Part shown: piece after piece, positions 1-8,573 of the stretch | How the letters are laid out: the number at the start of each line of letters is the position of its first letter | How positions within the stretch are numbered: the first letter of the stretch is position 1 | Assembly: GCA_945862325.1 (NCBI GenBank) | Contig: CAMAXZ010000023.1 | Location: 1-64,000, forward strand | Length of the DNA: 64,000 bases | From: Klebsiella pneumoniae | Lineage (GTDB): Bacteria > Myxococcota_A > UBA796 > SXON01 | Direction: 5' to 3' | Position numbers and translations under genes: made by a program | The notes under the pieces: generated by a model | The model's database searches: none | What the model saw: only the letters and a program-made list of their open reading frames with translations | What the model was told of the DNA's origin: nothing

Positions 1-2
1 GG

Positions 3-413
3 GTCGAGCCCGTGCGCCCGCGTGAGGGGCGCCCCACCCCCGCCGCCGCCGATGGGCCCGCCACGGCCGAGGTCGTCCCTCCACCCGCGTCGGACGCCGC
101 GTCGCGCGCGCCTTCGGAGCTCCGACACACCCCGCCGGCTTCTGTCGCGGCCGGGGCGAGCACGGTGTTCGAGGCCGCGGTCGACGGCGCGGGCTGGACG
201 GTCACGGTGTACTTCCGCACCGAGCCGGGGCAGGCGTTCCAGAAGCGGAGCATGTCCGGCGTCGGCGGCGTGTACAGCGCGCCCGTACGGCTCGACGCCA
301 AGGCCACGACGCTCCAGTACTTCATCAAGGCCGAGCGCGGCGCCGTGCAGCTCGCGTCCGGCGCGCCGACCCGGCCGCTCACGGTCACCGTCACGGCGCC
401 GCCCCCCGGCTGA
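3..413 (+). CDS. C-terminal fragment of an Ig-like/beta-sandwich protein (5' end outside window)
   Basis: The reading frame is open to the left edge, so the true start lies outside. About 40 residues of Pro/Ala-rich linker are followed by a roughly 80-residue beta-rich module with a 'TVYFRTEPG' strand and a 'LQYFIKAERG' strand. This pattern is common at the ends of secreted or periplasmic proteins of Myxococcota-type bacteria, where it follows PEGA or repeat domains. No catalytic motif is visible, so function is unknown; an extracytoplasmic structural domain is inferred. The TGA stop is immediately followed by the stop of the convergent small gene at 414-743, with no spacer between the two. 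Confidence 0.6.
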   Translation, partial: VEPVRPREGRPTPAAADGPATAEVVPPPASDAASRAPSELRHTPPASVAAGASTVFEAAVDGAGWTVTVYFRTEPGQAFQKRSMSGVGGVYSAPVRLDAKATTLQYFIKAERGAVQLASGAPTRPLTVTVTAPPPG

Positions 414-743
414 TCAGCCCTCGGCGACCTGGATCACGTCGAGCTCGTGCAGCTCGAGGGCGTACGCCTCGAGCACCGCGCGCACCACGGGCGGCGTCAC
501 CACGACGTGCTCGCCGCGCAGCGCGTCGCACACCGCGGCCGCCAGGCGCCCGACGTCCACGGCGGCGTGCTGCCGGAGCTCGTGTCGCGCCAGCACGATG
601 GTCGACCACGCCACGAGGGGGCTCACCGCCCCGGCGAGGGCCTCGACGACGCGCCGCACCACGGTGTCCAGGCTGACCCAGCCGCTGTCCCGCGTCAGGA
701 ACGTGGGCTGAGGAAGGTTGAAGATCGTGGGCGGACCGTGCAT
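414..743 (-). CDS. small hypothetical protein downstream of the porin gene
   Basis: This 109-residue protein is not one I recognise. It has no signal peptide, membrane segment or metal motif. It looks mostly helical and Val/Ala/Leu-rich, with 'VVRRVVEAL' and 'VVRAVLEAY' stretches. The ATG lies 4 bp after the stop of the porin gene on the same strand, so co-transcription and possibly translational coupling are likely. That coupling is the main reason to call it real. A link to porin function or envelope sensing would be speculation. Its stop touches the stop of the convergent gene at 3-413. Confidence 0.5.
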   Translation of the reverse strand: MHGPPTIFNLPQPTFLTRDSGWVSLDTVVRRVVEALAGAVSPLVAWSTIVLARHELRQHAAVDVGRLAAAVCDALRGEHVVVTPPVVRAVLEAYALELHELDVIQVAEG

Positions 744-747
744 CGCG

Positions 748-1791
748 TCAGGTGCGAACCTGCGCCCAGAGGCGCACGCCGTCGTTGGGACGGGCGTCCG
801 GCTCGACGCGCAGGACGTAGCCGAGGCCGAGGCGCAGGCGGTCGCGGCGCTTGTCGTCCGGGAAGATGTGCCAGGTGACGCCGAACAACCCGAGGCCCCA
901 CGCGCCGGTGGCCTCGTCGATCATGTGGCTCCAGCGCGCCGCCGGACGCACCGGCCCGAACGCCCACCCGACCTCGCCGGTGAGCGCGAGGCGGGTCATC
1001 GGCGCGAGCACCCCGGGCGCCTCGACCGTGGTGTCGCCGGGCTCGACCCGTCGCCAGGCCACGTCCGCGATCATCGACAACCCCGCCACGCGCAGGAGGG
1101 CGTCCCCGCCCGCGCCGATGGTGCGCGTGCTCTGGTCGTCCGTCCAGAAGGCGCCGCCCCCGACCCCGAAGGCGAACGTCTGCTTCCCGCCGTCCCAGAG
1201 GCGGTAGGTGTCGTTCCCGGTCGCCCACTCCGCTCGTCCCACGAGGGTTTTTCCGAGGTTGTCATCGCCCCACACGGTGCCGCCCGAGTTGAACACGCCG
1301 AGGGTGATCTTCCCACCGAAGCGCGCCGCGGTGGCGCTGAGCCCCAAGGATCGCGGCGGCGCCACGTGTTCGGCGCCGAACCCGCGCTCGGTGAAGGTCA
1401 GCTCTCCGCTACCCATCATCTGGTCGCGCGAGAACGGCACGCGCCCGCGGCCGGCCTCCACGGAGAACCCGTCCCTCGCCCACCCGATCCGGGCGTCGAT
1501 CACTTCGATCGCGCCGGAGTCGCTCGCGAACCCGTCGAAGGGCGCCGTGCGGCCGACCAGCACCTCCCAGTTCACGTCGCCGATGGCGCCGACGAGCCCG
1601 AGCCGCACCCGCTTCACGGAAACCCCGGCGTCGCTCTCGGGATCCCCGAAGCCGGTCGCGTCCCCCTGGAGGTCCTCGTCCTGATCCCACACCGTGCCCC
1701 AGAGCTGCAACGAAGCGACGGGCCGCACGCTCAGCTCGGGGCGGCCCTCGGGCGCGGCGAAGGCGGTGGCGCAGAGCAGCGTGACGAGCAT
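748..1791 (-). CDS. outer-membrane porin, OprP/OprO-like
   Basis: The 347-residue product starts at ATG 1791, preceded by a GGAGAGG ribosome site. A longer upstream reading frame is rejected because it lacks a signal sequence and runs into the divergent gene. Residues 1-14 are a signal peptide ending in AFAA. The mature part alternates hydrophobic and polar residues with many Gly and aromatics, as in a beta-barrel, and ends in short amphipathic strands. The 'RIGWARDGFSVEAGRGRVPFS' region and the strand following it resemble phosphate-selective porins of the OprP family. The substrate cannot be read from sequence. The gene is divergent from the PHP lipoprotein across 79 bp and probably co-transcribed with the small gene at 414-743. 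Confidence 0.6.
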   Translation of the reverse strand: MLVTLLCATAFAAPEGRPELSVRPVASLQLWGTVWDQDEDLQGDATGFGDPESDAGVSVKRVRLGLVGAIGDVNWEVLVGRTAPFDGFASDSGAIEVIDARIGWARDGFSVEAGRGRVPFSRDQMMGSGELTFTERGFGAEHVAPPRSLGLSATAARFGGKITLGVFNSGGTVWGDDNLGKTLVGRAEWATGNDTYRLWDGGKQTFAFGVGGGAFWTDDQSTRTIGAGGDALLRVAGLSMIADVAWRRVEPGDTTVEAPGVLAPMTRLALTGEVGWAFGPVRPAARWSHMIDEATGAWGLGLFGVTWHIFPDDKRRDRLRLGLGYVLRVEPDARPNDGVRLWAQVRT

Positions 1792-1870
1792 GAGCCTCTC
1801 CGGAGGGGCGGGATGGTACCAGCACCCGGCGCGAGGCGGGCCCTCGGCGCGTGCGTGGTATGCTCGGCCC

Positions 1871-4807
1871 GTGCTGCTCGCCGCCCTGATCGCGTGCGCT
1901 CCCGCGCCGGGCGGCGCGAGCGCCTTCCGCATCGAGACCCTCGATCAGACCATCGGCGGTCCGAAGTCGCTCGCGCGACCCGGCGACTTCATGATGGAGA
2001 ACGAGCACATCCGCGTCGCGGTGCTCGACGCGCGGGCGAGCATGGGCCCCTCGCCGTTCGGCGGCACGATCGTGGACGTGGACCTCGTGCGTCCCGACCC
2101 GAAGTGGGCCGGCGGCTTCGGGAACGACCAGTTCGCGGAGCTCTTCCCGACGGTGAGCATGAACATCACCGGCGCGGACGTGGCGGGCGAGGTCAGCATC
2201 GTCGCCGACGGCAGCGACGGCGGCCCGGCGATCGTGCGCGTGGACGCCTCGGGCGAGCCGCTGTTCAGCCTGCTGAGCGCGTTGTGGGTGCTCGTCGATC
2301 AGCCTTCCATGCGGATCACGACCGACTACGTGTTGTACCCGGACGCCCGCGCCCTGCAGATCCGCACCACGCTCTCGTTCACCGACGCCGCGGTGCCGTT
2401 CGTCGAAGGCACGGTGCTGCCGGGGAGCGACGACACCCTCCCCCTCCTCGACCAGGCGATCACGACCGGCGCCGCGTTCGGCGACTTCTTCCTCCAGGGC
2501 GGCTCGGTCGACGTGTTCGCGCCGAACATCGGCTTCGACGAAGACGGCGCGGTGTTCGAGGCGGGCGAGGCCGGCGCGAACACCTTCCAGGATCCGTTCG
2601 TGTTCGACTTCGTCGCCGGGGTCGCCGACCGGGTGAGCTACGGGCTCGCCCCCGATTCGGGGAGGTTGTTCGTGCCGTTGTTCACGAGCAGCCAGACGGC
2701 CGCGTTCGGCGCCGGGGTCGAAGGCGACGGGAGCGACGGACGGTTCCCGGCCGCGTCCGCCTTCACGTACGTGCGTTGGCTCGCGGTCGGCCGCGGCGAC
2801 GTCGGCAGCGTGGTGGACGCCGTGCTCGAGACCCGGGGCGATCCGCGCGGGGAGGTGCGCGGCCACGTGGTCGAAGAGGGCACCGGCGTGTCCTTGTCCG
2901 GCATGTCCGTACTCGTCTTCGAACCCGGCGAAGCCGCGCCGTGGTCGCAGTGGCGGAGCGACGTCGGGGAGGACACCCAGCGCGACGGGAGCTTCGGCGG
3001 CTGGCTGCCGCCGGGCGATTGGGAGCTCCAGACGCACCGCCAGGGCCGCCCCGACGGGCCGCGCGTGCCCGTCACCGTCACCGCCGACGGGCGCGTCGAC
3101 CTCGTGCTCGCCGCGCCGCGCGCGGGGCAGGTCGTGGTCGACGTGGTGGACGAGCAGAACCGCCCGGTGCCCGCCAAGGTGACCTTCATCGGCGAAGGGG
3201 CCCTCCGACCTGCGTTCGGCGACAGCTACGTGCCCGGCGGCCACAGCGAGGTCGCGTTCGCGCCGTATGGGCGCGCCGAGGTCGTGCTGGCGCCCGGCGA
3301 GTACGTGGCGATCGCGTCGCGCGGCCTGGAGTACGAGCTCGGAGAGAGCGCGCCGTTCACCGTCACCGACACGGGCGTCAATCGCCTGCGCCTGCAGGTG
3401 TGGCGCAGCGTCGACACGACCGGGTTCGTGAGCGCGGACTTCCACGTGCACGCCATCAACAGCTTCGACTCCGGCACCCGCCTGAGTGACCGCGTGGCGA
3501 CGATGGTCTGCGAGGGCGTGGAGTTCTTCACGAGCTCGGACCACGACTTCCTGACGGACTACGGCCCTGTCGTCGAGGACCTCGGGCTCGAGGAGTGGGT
3601 TCGCACCGCGGTCGGGCTGGAGACGACCACCCTCGAGATCGGCCACTACATCGGGTTCCCCCTCGCGGACGACACCCTCGCCGCCTCCGGCGGGGCCTTC
3701 GACTGGACCGGCATGCCACCGGCCGAAGTGCTCGGCGAGCTTCGGCGCATGGGAGACGAAGCCGGCTTCGATCCGGTGCGGTTCGTGGCGCACCCGCGTG
3801 ACGGGATCCTCGGGTACTTCGACCAGTACGGCTTCGACCCGATCACCGGCGACGTGAACACCCCGACCCTGTCCTACGTGAACCCCCTGCTGCACGAAGA
3901 GGGCTTCAGCCTCGATTTCGAGGCGCTCGAGCTCCTCAACGGCAAGCGTATGGACCTCGTGCGCACGCCGACCCAGCCCGAGCTCGACAGCGCCGCGGCC
4001 GGCGCGCCCCCGTCGAACTACGCGATGGTGTCCCGCACCGGCGACGAGCAGGCGGCGCTGATCGCCGGCACCTACCGGCTCGGCTACGGCCACGAGGGGC
4101 AGGTCGACGACTGGTTCACGCTGTTGAACCTCGGACACCGTCTGACGGCGCTCGGCAACTCCGACACCCACGGGCGCTTCACGATCGAGGCGGGCTGCCC
4201 GCGCAACTACGTCGCGATCGACACCGACGACCCCGCGTCGATCGATCCGCAGGCCATGGCGGATGCGGTGCGCGAAGGGCGCGTGGTGGCGACCTACGGG
4301 CCGTTCGTGCGCTTCTGGGCGAACGACGCGGAGCACGGCGTCGGGAGCGAGCTGACCGACGCCGACGGCACGGTGGACCTCCACGTCGAGGTGCACGCGC
4401 CCACGTGGATGGCCGTCGACCGCGTGGAGCTGTACCAGAACGGCGGGCTGATCCACGAGTGGACGACCTTCGAAGCCGACACGGCGCGGCTCGTCGCGGA
4501 CCACCCGGTGGCGTTGGATCGCGACAGTTGGTTCGTCGTCGTCGCCGTCGGTGACGACGACCTCTCACCCGTGTTCAACCCCGTCGAGATGCCCCCGGTG
4601 GAGCTGCAGGACGTCGTGACCGAAGCGCTCGCGGACGTTCCCGCGATCGGCAGCTTCCTGTCGCCGGCGGTGCCGATCCCGCGCACCGGGCCCGTCGTGC
4701 CCTTCGCGATCACCAACCCGATCCGCGTGGACGCCGACGGCGACGGGACCTGGACCCCCCCCGGCCTCGCGCCCTGGCTCCTCCCGCCCGTGGAGCCGGG
4801 CGAGTGA
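1871..4807 (+). CDS. CehA/McbA-family PHP-domain metallohydrolase, lipoprotein
   Basis: I place the start at GTG 1871 because it yields a lipoprotein signal (LLAALIAC) directly; the longer frame crosses the porin promoter. The product is about 978 residues. The N-terminal half is beta-rich. Around residues 335-420 there is a carboxypeptidase-regulatory-like module ('VRGHVVEEGTGVSLSGMSV'). A PHP-type metal centre follows: 'DFHVHA' near residue 524, 'SSDHD' near 556 and 'GNSDTHGR' near 762, the ordered His/Asp ligands of the CehA/McbA group. These enzymes hydrolyse esters or phosphoesters using bound metals; the substrate here is unknown. The protein is probably anchored in the envelope. Its stop overlaps the GTG of the exonuclease gene (GTGA). 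Confidence 0.7.
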   Translation: MLLAALIACAPAPGGASAFRIETLDQTIGGPKSLARPGDFMMENEHIRVAVLDARASMGPSPFGGTIVDVDLVRPDPKWAGGFGNDQFAELFPTVSMNITGADVAGEVSIVADGSDGGPAIVRVDASGEPLFSLLSALWVLVDQPSMRITTDYVLYPDARALQIRTTLSFTDAAVPFVEGTVLPGSDDTLPLLDQAITTGAAFGDFFLQGGSVDVFAPNIGFDEDGAVFEAGEAGANTFQDPFVFDFVAGVADRVSYGLAPDSGRLFVPLFTSSQTAAFGAGVEGDGSDGRFPAASAFTYVRWLAVGRGDVGSVVDAVLETRGDPRGEVRGHVVEEGTGVSLSGMSVLVFEPGEAAPWSQWRSDVGEDTQRDGSFGGWLPPGDWELQTHRQGRPDGPRVPVTVTADGRVDLVLAAPRAGQVVVDVVDEQNRPVPAKVTFIGEGALRPAFGDSYVPGGHSEVAFAPYGRAEVVLAPGEYVAIASRGLEYELGESAPFTVTDTGVNRLRLQVWRSVDTTGFVSADFHVHAINSFDSGTRLSDRVATMVCEGVEFFTSSDHDFLTDYGPVVEDLGLEEWVRTAVGLETTTLEIGHYIGFPLADDTLAASGGAFDWTGMPPAEVLGELRRMGDEAGFDPVRFVAHPRDGILGYFDQYGFDPITGDVNTPTLSYVNPLLHEEGFSLDFEALELLNGKRMDLVRTPTQPELDSAAAGAPPSNYAMVSRTGDEQAALIAGTYRLGYGHEGQVDDWFTLLNLGHRLTALGNSDTHGRFTIEAGCPRNYVAIDTDDPASIDPQAMADAVREGRVVATYGPFVRFWANDAEHGVGSELTDADGTVDLHVEVHAPTWMAVDRVELYQNGGLIHEWTTFEADTARLVADHPVALDRDSWFVVVAVGDDDLSPVFNPVEMPPVELQDVVTEALADVPAIGSFLSPAVPIPRTGPVVPFAITNPIRVDADGDGTWTPPGLAPWLLPPVEPGE

Positions 4808-5598
4808 TCACGCGTCACGTCGGCGACGTCGAGCTCGCCGCGGTCGACTTCGAGTTCACCGGGCTCGACCCCCGGCACGGGCACCGGGTGGTGGAAGTGG
4901 CCGTGGTGCGCGGCGCGCGCGGCGGGACGCCGTCGTCTTGGAGCACGCTCGTCGACCCCTGCCGGTCCGTCGAGGCCGGCGAGATCCACGGGATCACCGA
5001 CGCCATGGTGCGCGGCGCGCCCCGCTTCGCCGCGGTCGCGCCGGAGCTGCTCGAGCGACTCGACGGCGCGGTGCTCGTCGCGCACAACGCCCGTTGGGAC
5101 CTCGCGTTCCTCGGGGCGGAGCTCACCCTGGCCGCTGTCGAAATCCCCCCGCTCGTCGTGCTCGACACCCTCGGCCTGAGCCGGCGGGTGCTGCCGGGCC
5201 TGGCGAGCCACAGCCTCTCGAGCGTGTGCGCCCACCTCGGCATCCCGCGCGACGGGGCGCACCGGGCGGAGCACGACGCGCGGGCGGCGTGGACCGTCGC
5301 GTGGACCCTGCTCGAACGTGCGGATCCCACCGGGCAGCTCACGCTGGGCGACGCCCTCGCGCTCGCGCGCCGGAAGGACCCCGCGAAGGCGCGCGCGGTG
5401 GCCCTCGCGCTCCGGGCGGCGGCCGAGCGCGGAGAGCCGGTCACCATCGACTACTGCGGGCACGCGCGCCCCGACGGGCTGTTCACGCGGCGGTCGATCG
5501 TCGTGCGCCGCGTCAGCCACGCCCGGGTGCACGCCTTCTGCCAGCTCCGAGGGGAAGACCGCGTCTTTCGCCTGGACCGGATCCGCCTCGTGGAGTGA
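4804..5598 (+). CDS. DEDDh 3'-5' exonuclease fused to a C-terminal WYL domain
   Basis: The 264-residue product begins at a GTG that overlaps the preceding stop. Residues 8-175 form a DnaQ-like exonuclease. ExoI is 'VDFEFTG' with its Asp and Glu, 'IHGIT' follows, ExoII is 'HNARWDLAFL', and ExoIII is 'HRAEHDARA' (H-x4-D, the DEDDh type). After a short helical linker, residues about 208-264 resemble a WYL ligand-binding domain: 'VTIDYCGHARPDGLFTRRSI', a strand with 'VHAFCQLRGEDRVFRLDRI'. WYL domains sense nucleic-acid or nucleotide ligands in transcription regulators and some defence systems. A ligand-controlled nuclease is inferred. No polymerase alpha subunit or helicase gene is nearby, so a replicative epsilon role is unlikely. 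Confidence 0.75.
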   Translation: MITRHVGDVELAAVDFEFTGLDPRHGHRVVEVAVVRGARGGTPSSWSTLVDPCRSVEAGEIHGITDAMVRGAPRFAAVAPELLERLDGAVLVAHNARWDLAFLGAELTLAAVEIPPLVVLDTLGLSRRVLPGLASHSLSSVCAHLGIPRDGAHRAEHDARAAWTVAWTLLERADPTGQLTLGDALALARRKDPAKARAVALALRAAAERGEPVTIDYCGHARPDGLFTRRSIVVRRVSHARVHAFCQLRGEDRVFRLDRIRLVE

Positions 5599-5624
5599 GC
5601 CGGCGCGGTGCCTACGCTCTGCGC

Positions 5625-6557
5625 ATGACGCCCCCCGGCCGAGCGACGCTGGTCGCGTACCTCGCCCTCGCGCTCGTCGTCACCGTGCCCGTGCTGGTGC
5701 TCGCCGCGCCGTACGTCCTCCCTCTGCTGCTCGCGGCGATCCTCGCCGCGATCTGCGCGCCGCTCGTCGATCGCCTGCGCGCGCGGGGGATGCGGCCCTG
5801 GCTGGCCGCCGGCCTCGTGACGATGGCCGTGCTCGCGGGGGTGCTCGGGCCGATCGCCGGTGTCCTGTACGCCGCGACGCGCCAGGCGATCACGGGCGTG
5901 CAATCGCTGTCGGCCAATCCAGAGTTCGGTGTGTCGCGCCTCGTCGAGGCCGTGACCGGCTGGGGCCCGGCGAGGCGGCTGTTTCCGAACCCCGAAGACC
6001 TCACGGGGCGCCTGTCCGACCTCGCGCTGCAGGCGGGCCAATGGGTGAGCAACGTGGCCCTGCGCACGCTCGCGGGCCTGCCGGAGTGGGGGCTCGTGGG
6101 CGCCCTCACCGCCATCGCGCTGTTCTTCTTCTTGCTAGACGGCGCGCGCGCGTGGCGATGGGTCTGCGACCGCCTGCCGGTCCCCACCGCGATCCGCGAC
6201 GCCCTCGCCCGCGCCTTCGTCGGGGCCGCGATCGCGACGGTGATGAGCTCGATGGCGGCCGCCGCGGCGCAGTCCGCGGTGATCCTCGTCGCGTGGGCCG
6301 GGCTGACCGGGAGCCTGGTCGACAACATCGTCCGCCCGTGGGTCCTCCAAGGGCGAGAGGCGATGCACCCGCTCGTGAGCCTCGTCGTGATCTCCGGTGG
6401 AATCGACCACTTCGGCCTGCTCGGCGTCTTCATCGGCCCCGTGCTCGCCGGCCTCGCGCTCGCGGTGTGGGACATCTGGCCCGTGGTCGCGCGGCACTGC
6501 GGCGTCGCTGTCGGGGACGACCGCCATCTCGACGAGGTCGTCCTCGAAGAGAGGTGA
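5625..6557 (+). CDS. AI-2E family (PerM-like) membrane protein, short form
   Basis: The 310-residue protein starts at ATG 5625; a longer upstream frame reads through the exonuclease gene. Two closely spaced N-terminal membrane helices, a soluble middle region ('AITGVQSLSANPEFGVSRLV'), a helix containing a run of Phe near residue 168, and C-terminal helices match the AI-2E/PerM family. So do the signature 'VDNIVRPWV' and 'FIGPVLAG'. Between 'RAFVGAAIATV' and 'LVDNIVRPW' the usual segment with a Gly-rich turn and 'iPxxG' element looks shortened by roughly 50 residues, compared with family members I recall. The transported substrate is unknown. The gene lies 26 bp after the exonuclease gene and may be co-transcribed with it. 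Confidence 0.75.
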   Translation: MTPPGRATLVAYLALALVVTVPVLVLAAPYVLPLLLAAILAAICAPLVDRLRARGMRPWLAAGLVTMAVLAGVLGPIAGVLYAATRQAITGVQSLSANPEFGVSRLVEAVTGWGPARRLFPNPEDLTGRLSDLALQAGQWVSNVALRTLAGLPEWGLVGALTAIALFFFLLDGARAWRWVCDRLPVPTAIRDALARAFVGAAIATVMSSMAAAAAQSAVILVAWAGLTGSLVDNIVRPWVLQGREAMHPLVSLVVISGGIDHFGLLGVFIGPVLAGLALAVWDIWPVVARHCGVAVGDDRHLDEVVLEER

Positions 6558-6570
6558 GCGGCCCGAGGCG

Positions 6571-7674
6571 CTACTCGCCGGCGTCCACCGCGGCCCGCAC
6601 CGCCGCGGCTTCTTCTTGGTAGAAGCGCCGGATCGGCGCATCGAGGCGCGGGTCGGTCATCCAGTGGGCGCTGCGCACCAACGTCGGCGCGAAGCCGCGG
6701 GCGCGCTTGTGTTCGCCGCCGTGGCCCGGTTCGAACACCGACACCCCGTTGGCGATGCACCAGTCGACCGCGGCGTAGATGGCCACCTCGAAGTGCAGGT
6801 ACGGGATGTCCACCCGGGCGCCCCAATAGCGCCCGTAGAGCCGATCGCCCTTCCACACGTTGAAGGTGCCGGCCACGCGCCGTCCGTCGACGAACGCCGA
6901 CACCGTGTGCACGCGGTCGCCCCACCGCGCGCAGAGCTCCTCGAAGAAGGCGCCGTTCAGATAGCCCTCGCCGCCGGTGTGCCGCGCGTAGGTGGCGGCG
7001 TAGAAATCGGCGAGGTCGCCGGCGAGCCCCGGACGGTCGCCGACCGCCGCCTCGACGCGCACGTCGCGGATCTGGCGGCGCTCCCGGCGCACCTCCGAGC
7101 GACGCTTGGACGGGAGCGTGGCGAGGAAATCGTCGAAGGAATCGAACCCCTTGTTGACCCAATGGTACTGCCATTGCAGGCGCTCGGCGCCGCCCCGCGC
7201 GCCGCAGGCGAGCCCGTCGCGCTCGTTCGGAAAAAGAACGTTGATCCCGCTGATGCCCTGCTCCGCCACGCGCACGAGCCCTTGGAGCAGCGCGTCCCGT
7301 ACGGTGTCGGGCGCGGCCTCCTCCGGGTGCACGAGCAGACGCTCGCCGGTGACGGGCGAATACGGAGCGCACACGACGATCTTTGGGTAGTACCGGAGCC
7401 CGCGGCGCCGCGCCCACTCGGCGATCTGCCAGTCGTAGACGAACTCGCCGAAGCTGTGGCCCTTGACGTACGCGGCGACCGCCCCGACCAGCCGGCCGTC
7501 GCGCCACGCGGTGATGGGGATGGGCGTCCACCCCGTGTCACCGCCGACACAGCCGGTGGCCTCGAGCGCCGCGAGGAACGTGTGCTCCATGAATGGGGAG
7601 CCGTCGCCGACGAGGGCGTCCCAGTGCGCGGCGTCGACCCGCGACACCCCATCGAACACCCGCAGCTCGAGCAT
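6571..7674 (-). CDS. FemAB-like / DUF482 GNAT-fold protein
   Basis: The 367-residue product starts at ATG 7674, 8 bp after the stop of the AEC permease gene. It matches the 'peptidogalycan biosynthesis' (FemAB-like, DUF482) group: N-terminal 'HWDALVGDGSPFMEHTFL', a central 'LPSKRRSEVRRERRQI' basic helix, then 'FYAATYARHTGGEGYLN' and 'VAGTFNVWKGDRLYGRYWG', and near the end 'FEPGHGGEHKRARGF'. The fold is a double GNAT acyltransferase. The real acceptor is unknown despite the family name. There is no signal peptide, so it is cytoplasmic. It forms a minus-strand run with the AEC permease and alpha/beta hydrolase genes. Confidence 0.8.
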   Translation of the reverse strand: MLELRVFDGVSRVDAAHWDALVGDGSPFMEHTFLAALEATGCVGGDTGWTPIPITAWRDGRLVGAVAAYVKGHSFGEFVYDWQIAEWARRRGLRYYPKIVVCAPYSPVTGERLLVHPEEAAPDTVRDALLQGLVRVAEQGISGINVLFPNERDGLACGARGGAERLQWQYHWVNKGFDSFDDFLATLPSKRRSEVRRERRQIRDVRVEAAVGDRPGLAGDLADFYAATYARHTGGEGYLNGAFFEELCARWGDRVHTVSAFVDGRRVAGTFNVWKGDRLYGRYWGARVDIPYLHFEVAIYAAVDWCIANGVSVFEPGHGGEHKRARGFAPTLVRSAHWMTDPRLDAPIRRFYQEEAAAVRAAVDAGE

Positions 7675-7682
7675 CCGCAGGA

Positions 7683-8573
7683 CTATCCCGAGACGTGCCG
7701 CAACAGCGCCGCCCACACCGGGACGGTGAGCAGCGACACCGGGACCCCGACCCCGAGGAACGCGGCCGCGAGCTCCGCCCGGAGGCCGGCCGCCTGGGCG
7801 AGCAGCGCGCCCGTGACCATCGGCGGCATCGCCGCCTCGAGCACCACGACGTCGCGCAGCGCCGGCCCCGCGTCCGGATCGAGCGCGCCCATCCACCCCA
7901 GCGCGAGGAGCGGCGCGAAGACCAGCTTGAAGCCGAGGCCCGACCAGAACGGACCCGCGGCGCCGGGCTCCGGGAGACGCAGCCGCGCGCCGACCGCGAA
8001 GAGCGCGACCGGCGACAGGGTCTGCGCGAGGCGGTCGCACGCCTCGAGCACGGCGGTCGGCCAGGCGTCGCCCGGGACGACGAACGCGACCACCATGGCC
8101 CAGAACGCCGGGAACGCGCCGATCCGGACCGCGGCGTCGCGCGCCGACCACACGCGCCCGGACGCCCAGGCCACCACCGCGGGGGCGAGCGTGCACACGA
8201 GCAGGAACGAGCCGAGCTGGTCGAGCGGGACCGCGGCCGCCACGGCGTCGGGGCCGCGCAGCACCTCGAGCAGCGGAAAACCGACGAACGAGGTGTTCGA
8301 GAGCCCGGCGCAGAGGACGACGCAGCCCGTCGTGGGACGATCCCACCCGAGGTGACGGCCAAGGGGGACGAAGATCGCCGCCGCGGCCACGAACACCGCC
8401 CACACCGAGGCCACCGCCGCGACCGAAGGCGCCGGCGCGTCGTGGAGCGCGGACACCGCGAGCGCCGGCAGGGCGAGGTTCATCAGGTAGATCGTCAACG
8501 CCGCCGGATCGACCCGGGCCCGCAGGGCGTAGCCCCCGAGCAGGCAGGCGACCAGGACGATCGCCCCGCTCAC
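7683..8573 (-). CDS. AEC (auxin efflux carrier)-family permease
   Basis: The 296-residue membrane protein starts at GTG 8573, overlapping the alpha/beta-hydrolase stop (GTGA). About ten hydrophobic helices are visible. The family signature in the N-terminal half is 'NLALPALAVSAL', followed by 'GLSNTSFVGFPLL', which is the conserved Asn-Thr-x-Phe-x-Gly-x-Pro turn. The C-terminal half has 'EAAMPPMVTGALLAQAAG', the matching inverted-repeat element. Characterised members export small organic anions such as malate. No substrate can be assigned here. The overlap implies translational coupling to the hydrolase gene. Confidence 0.8.
   Translation of the reverse strand: MSGAIVLVACLLGGYALRARVDPAALTIYLMNLALPALAVSALHDAPAPSVAAVASVWAVFVAAAAIFVPLGRHLGWDRPTTGCVVLCAGLSNTSFVGFPLLEVLRGPDAVAAAVPLDQLGSFLLVCTLAPAVVAWASGRVWSARDAAVRIGAFPAFWAMVVAFVVPGDAWPTAVLEACDRLAQTLSPVALFAVGARLRLPEPGAAGPFWSGLGFKLVFAPLLALGWMGALDPDAGPALRDVVVLEAAMPPMVTGALLAQAAGLRAELAAAFLGVGVPVSLLTVPVWAALLRHVSG

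Noticed and set aside
1409-4504. A 1031-residue open frame on the minus strand opposite the PHP lipoprotein gene
   Set aside because: It is Arg/Ala/Gly/His-rich low-complexity sequence with no motif, as expected from codon bias in GC-rich DNA; the plus strand holds a coherent domain order.
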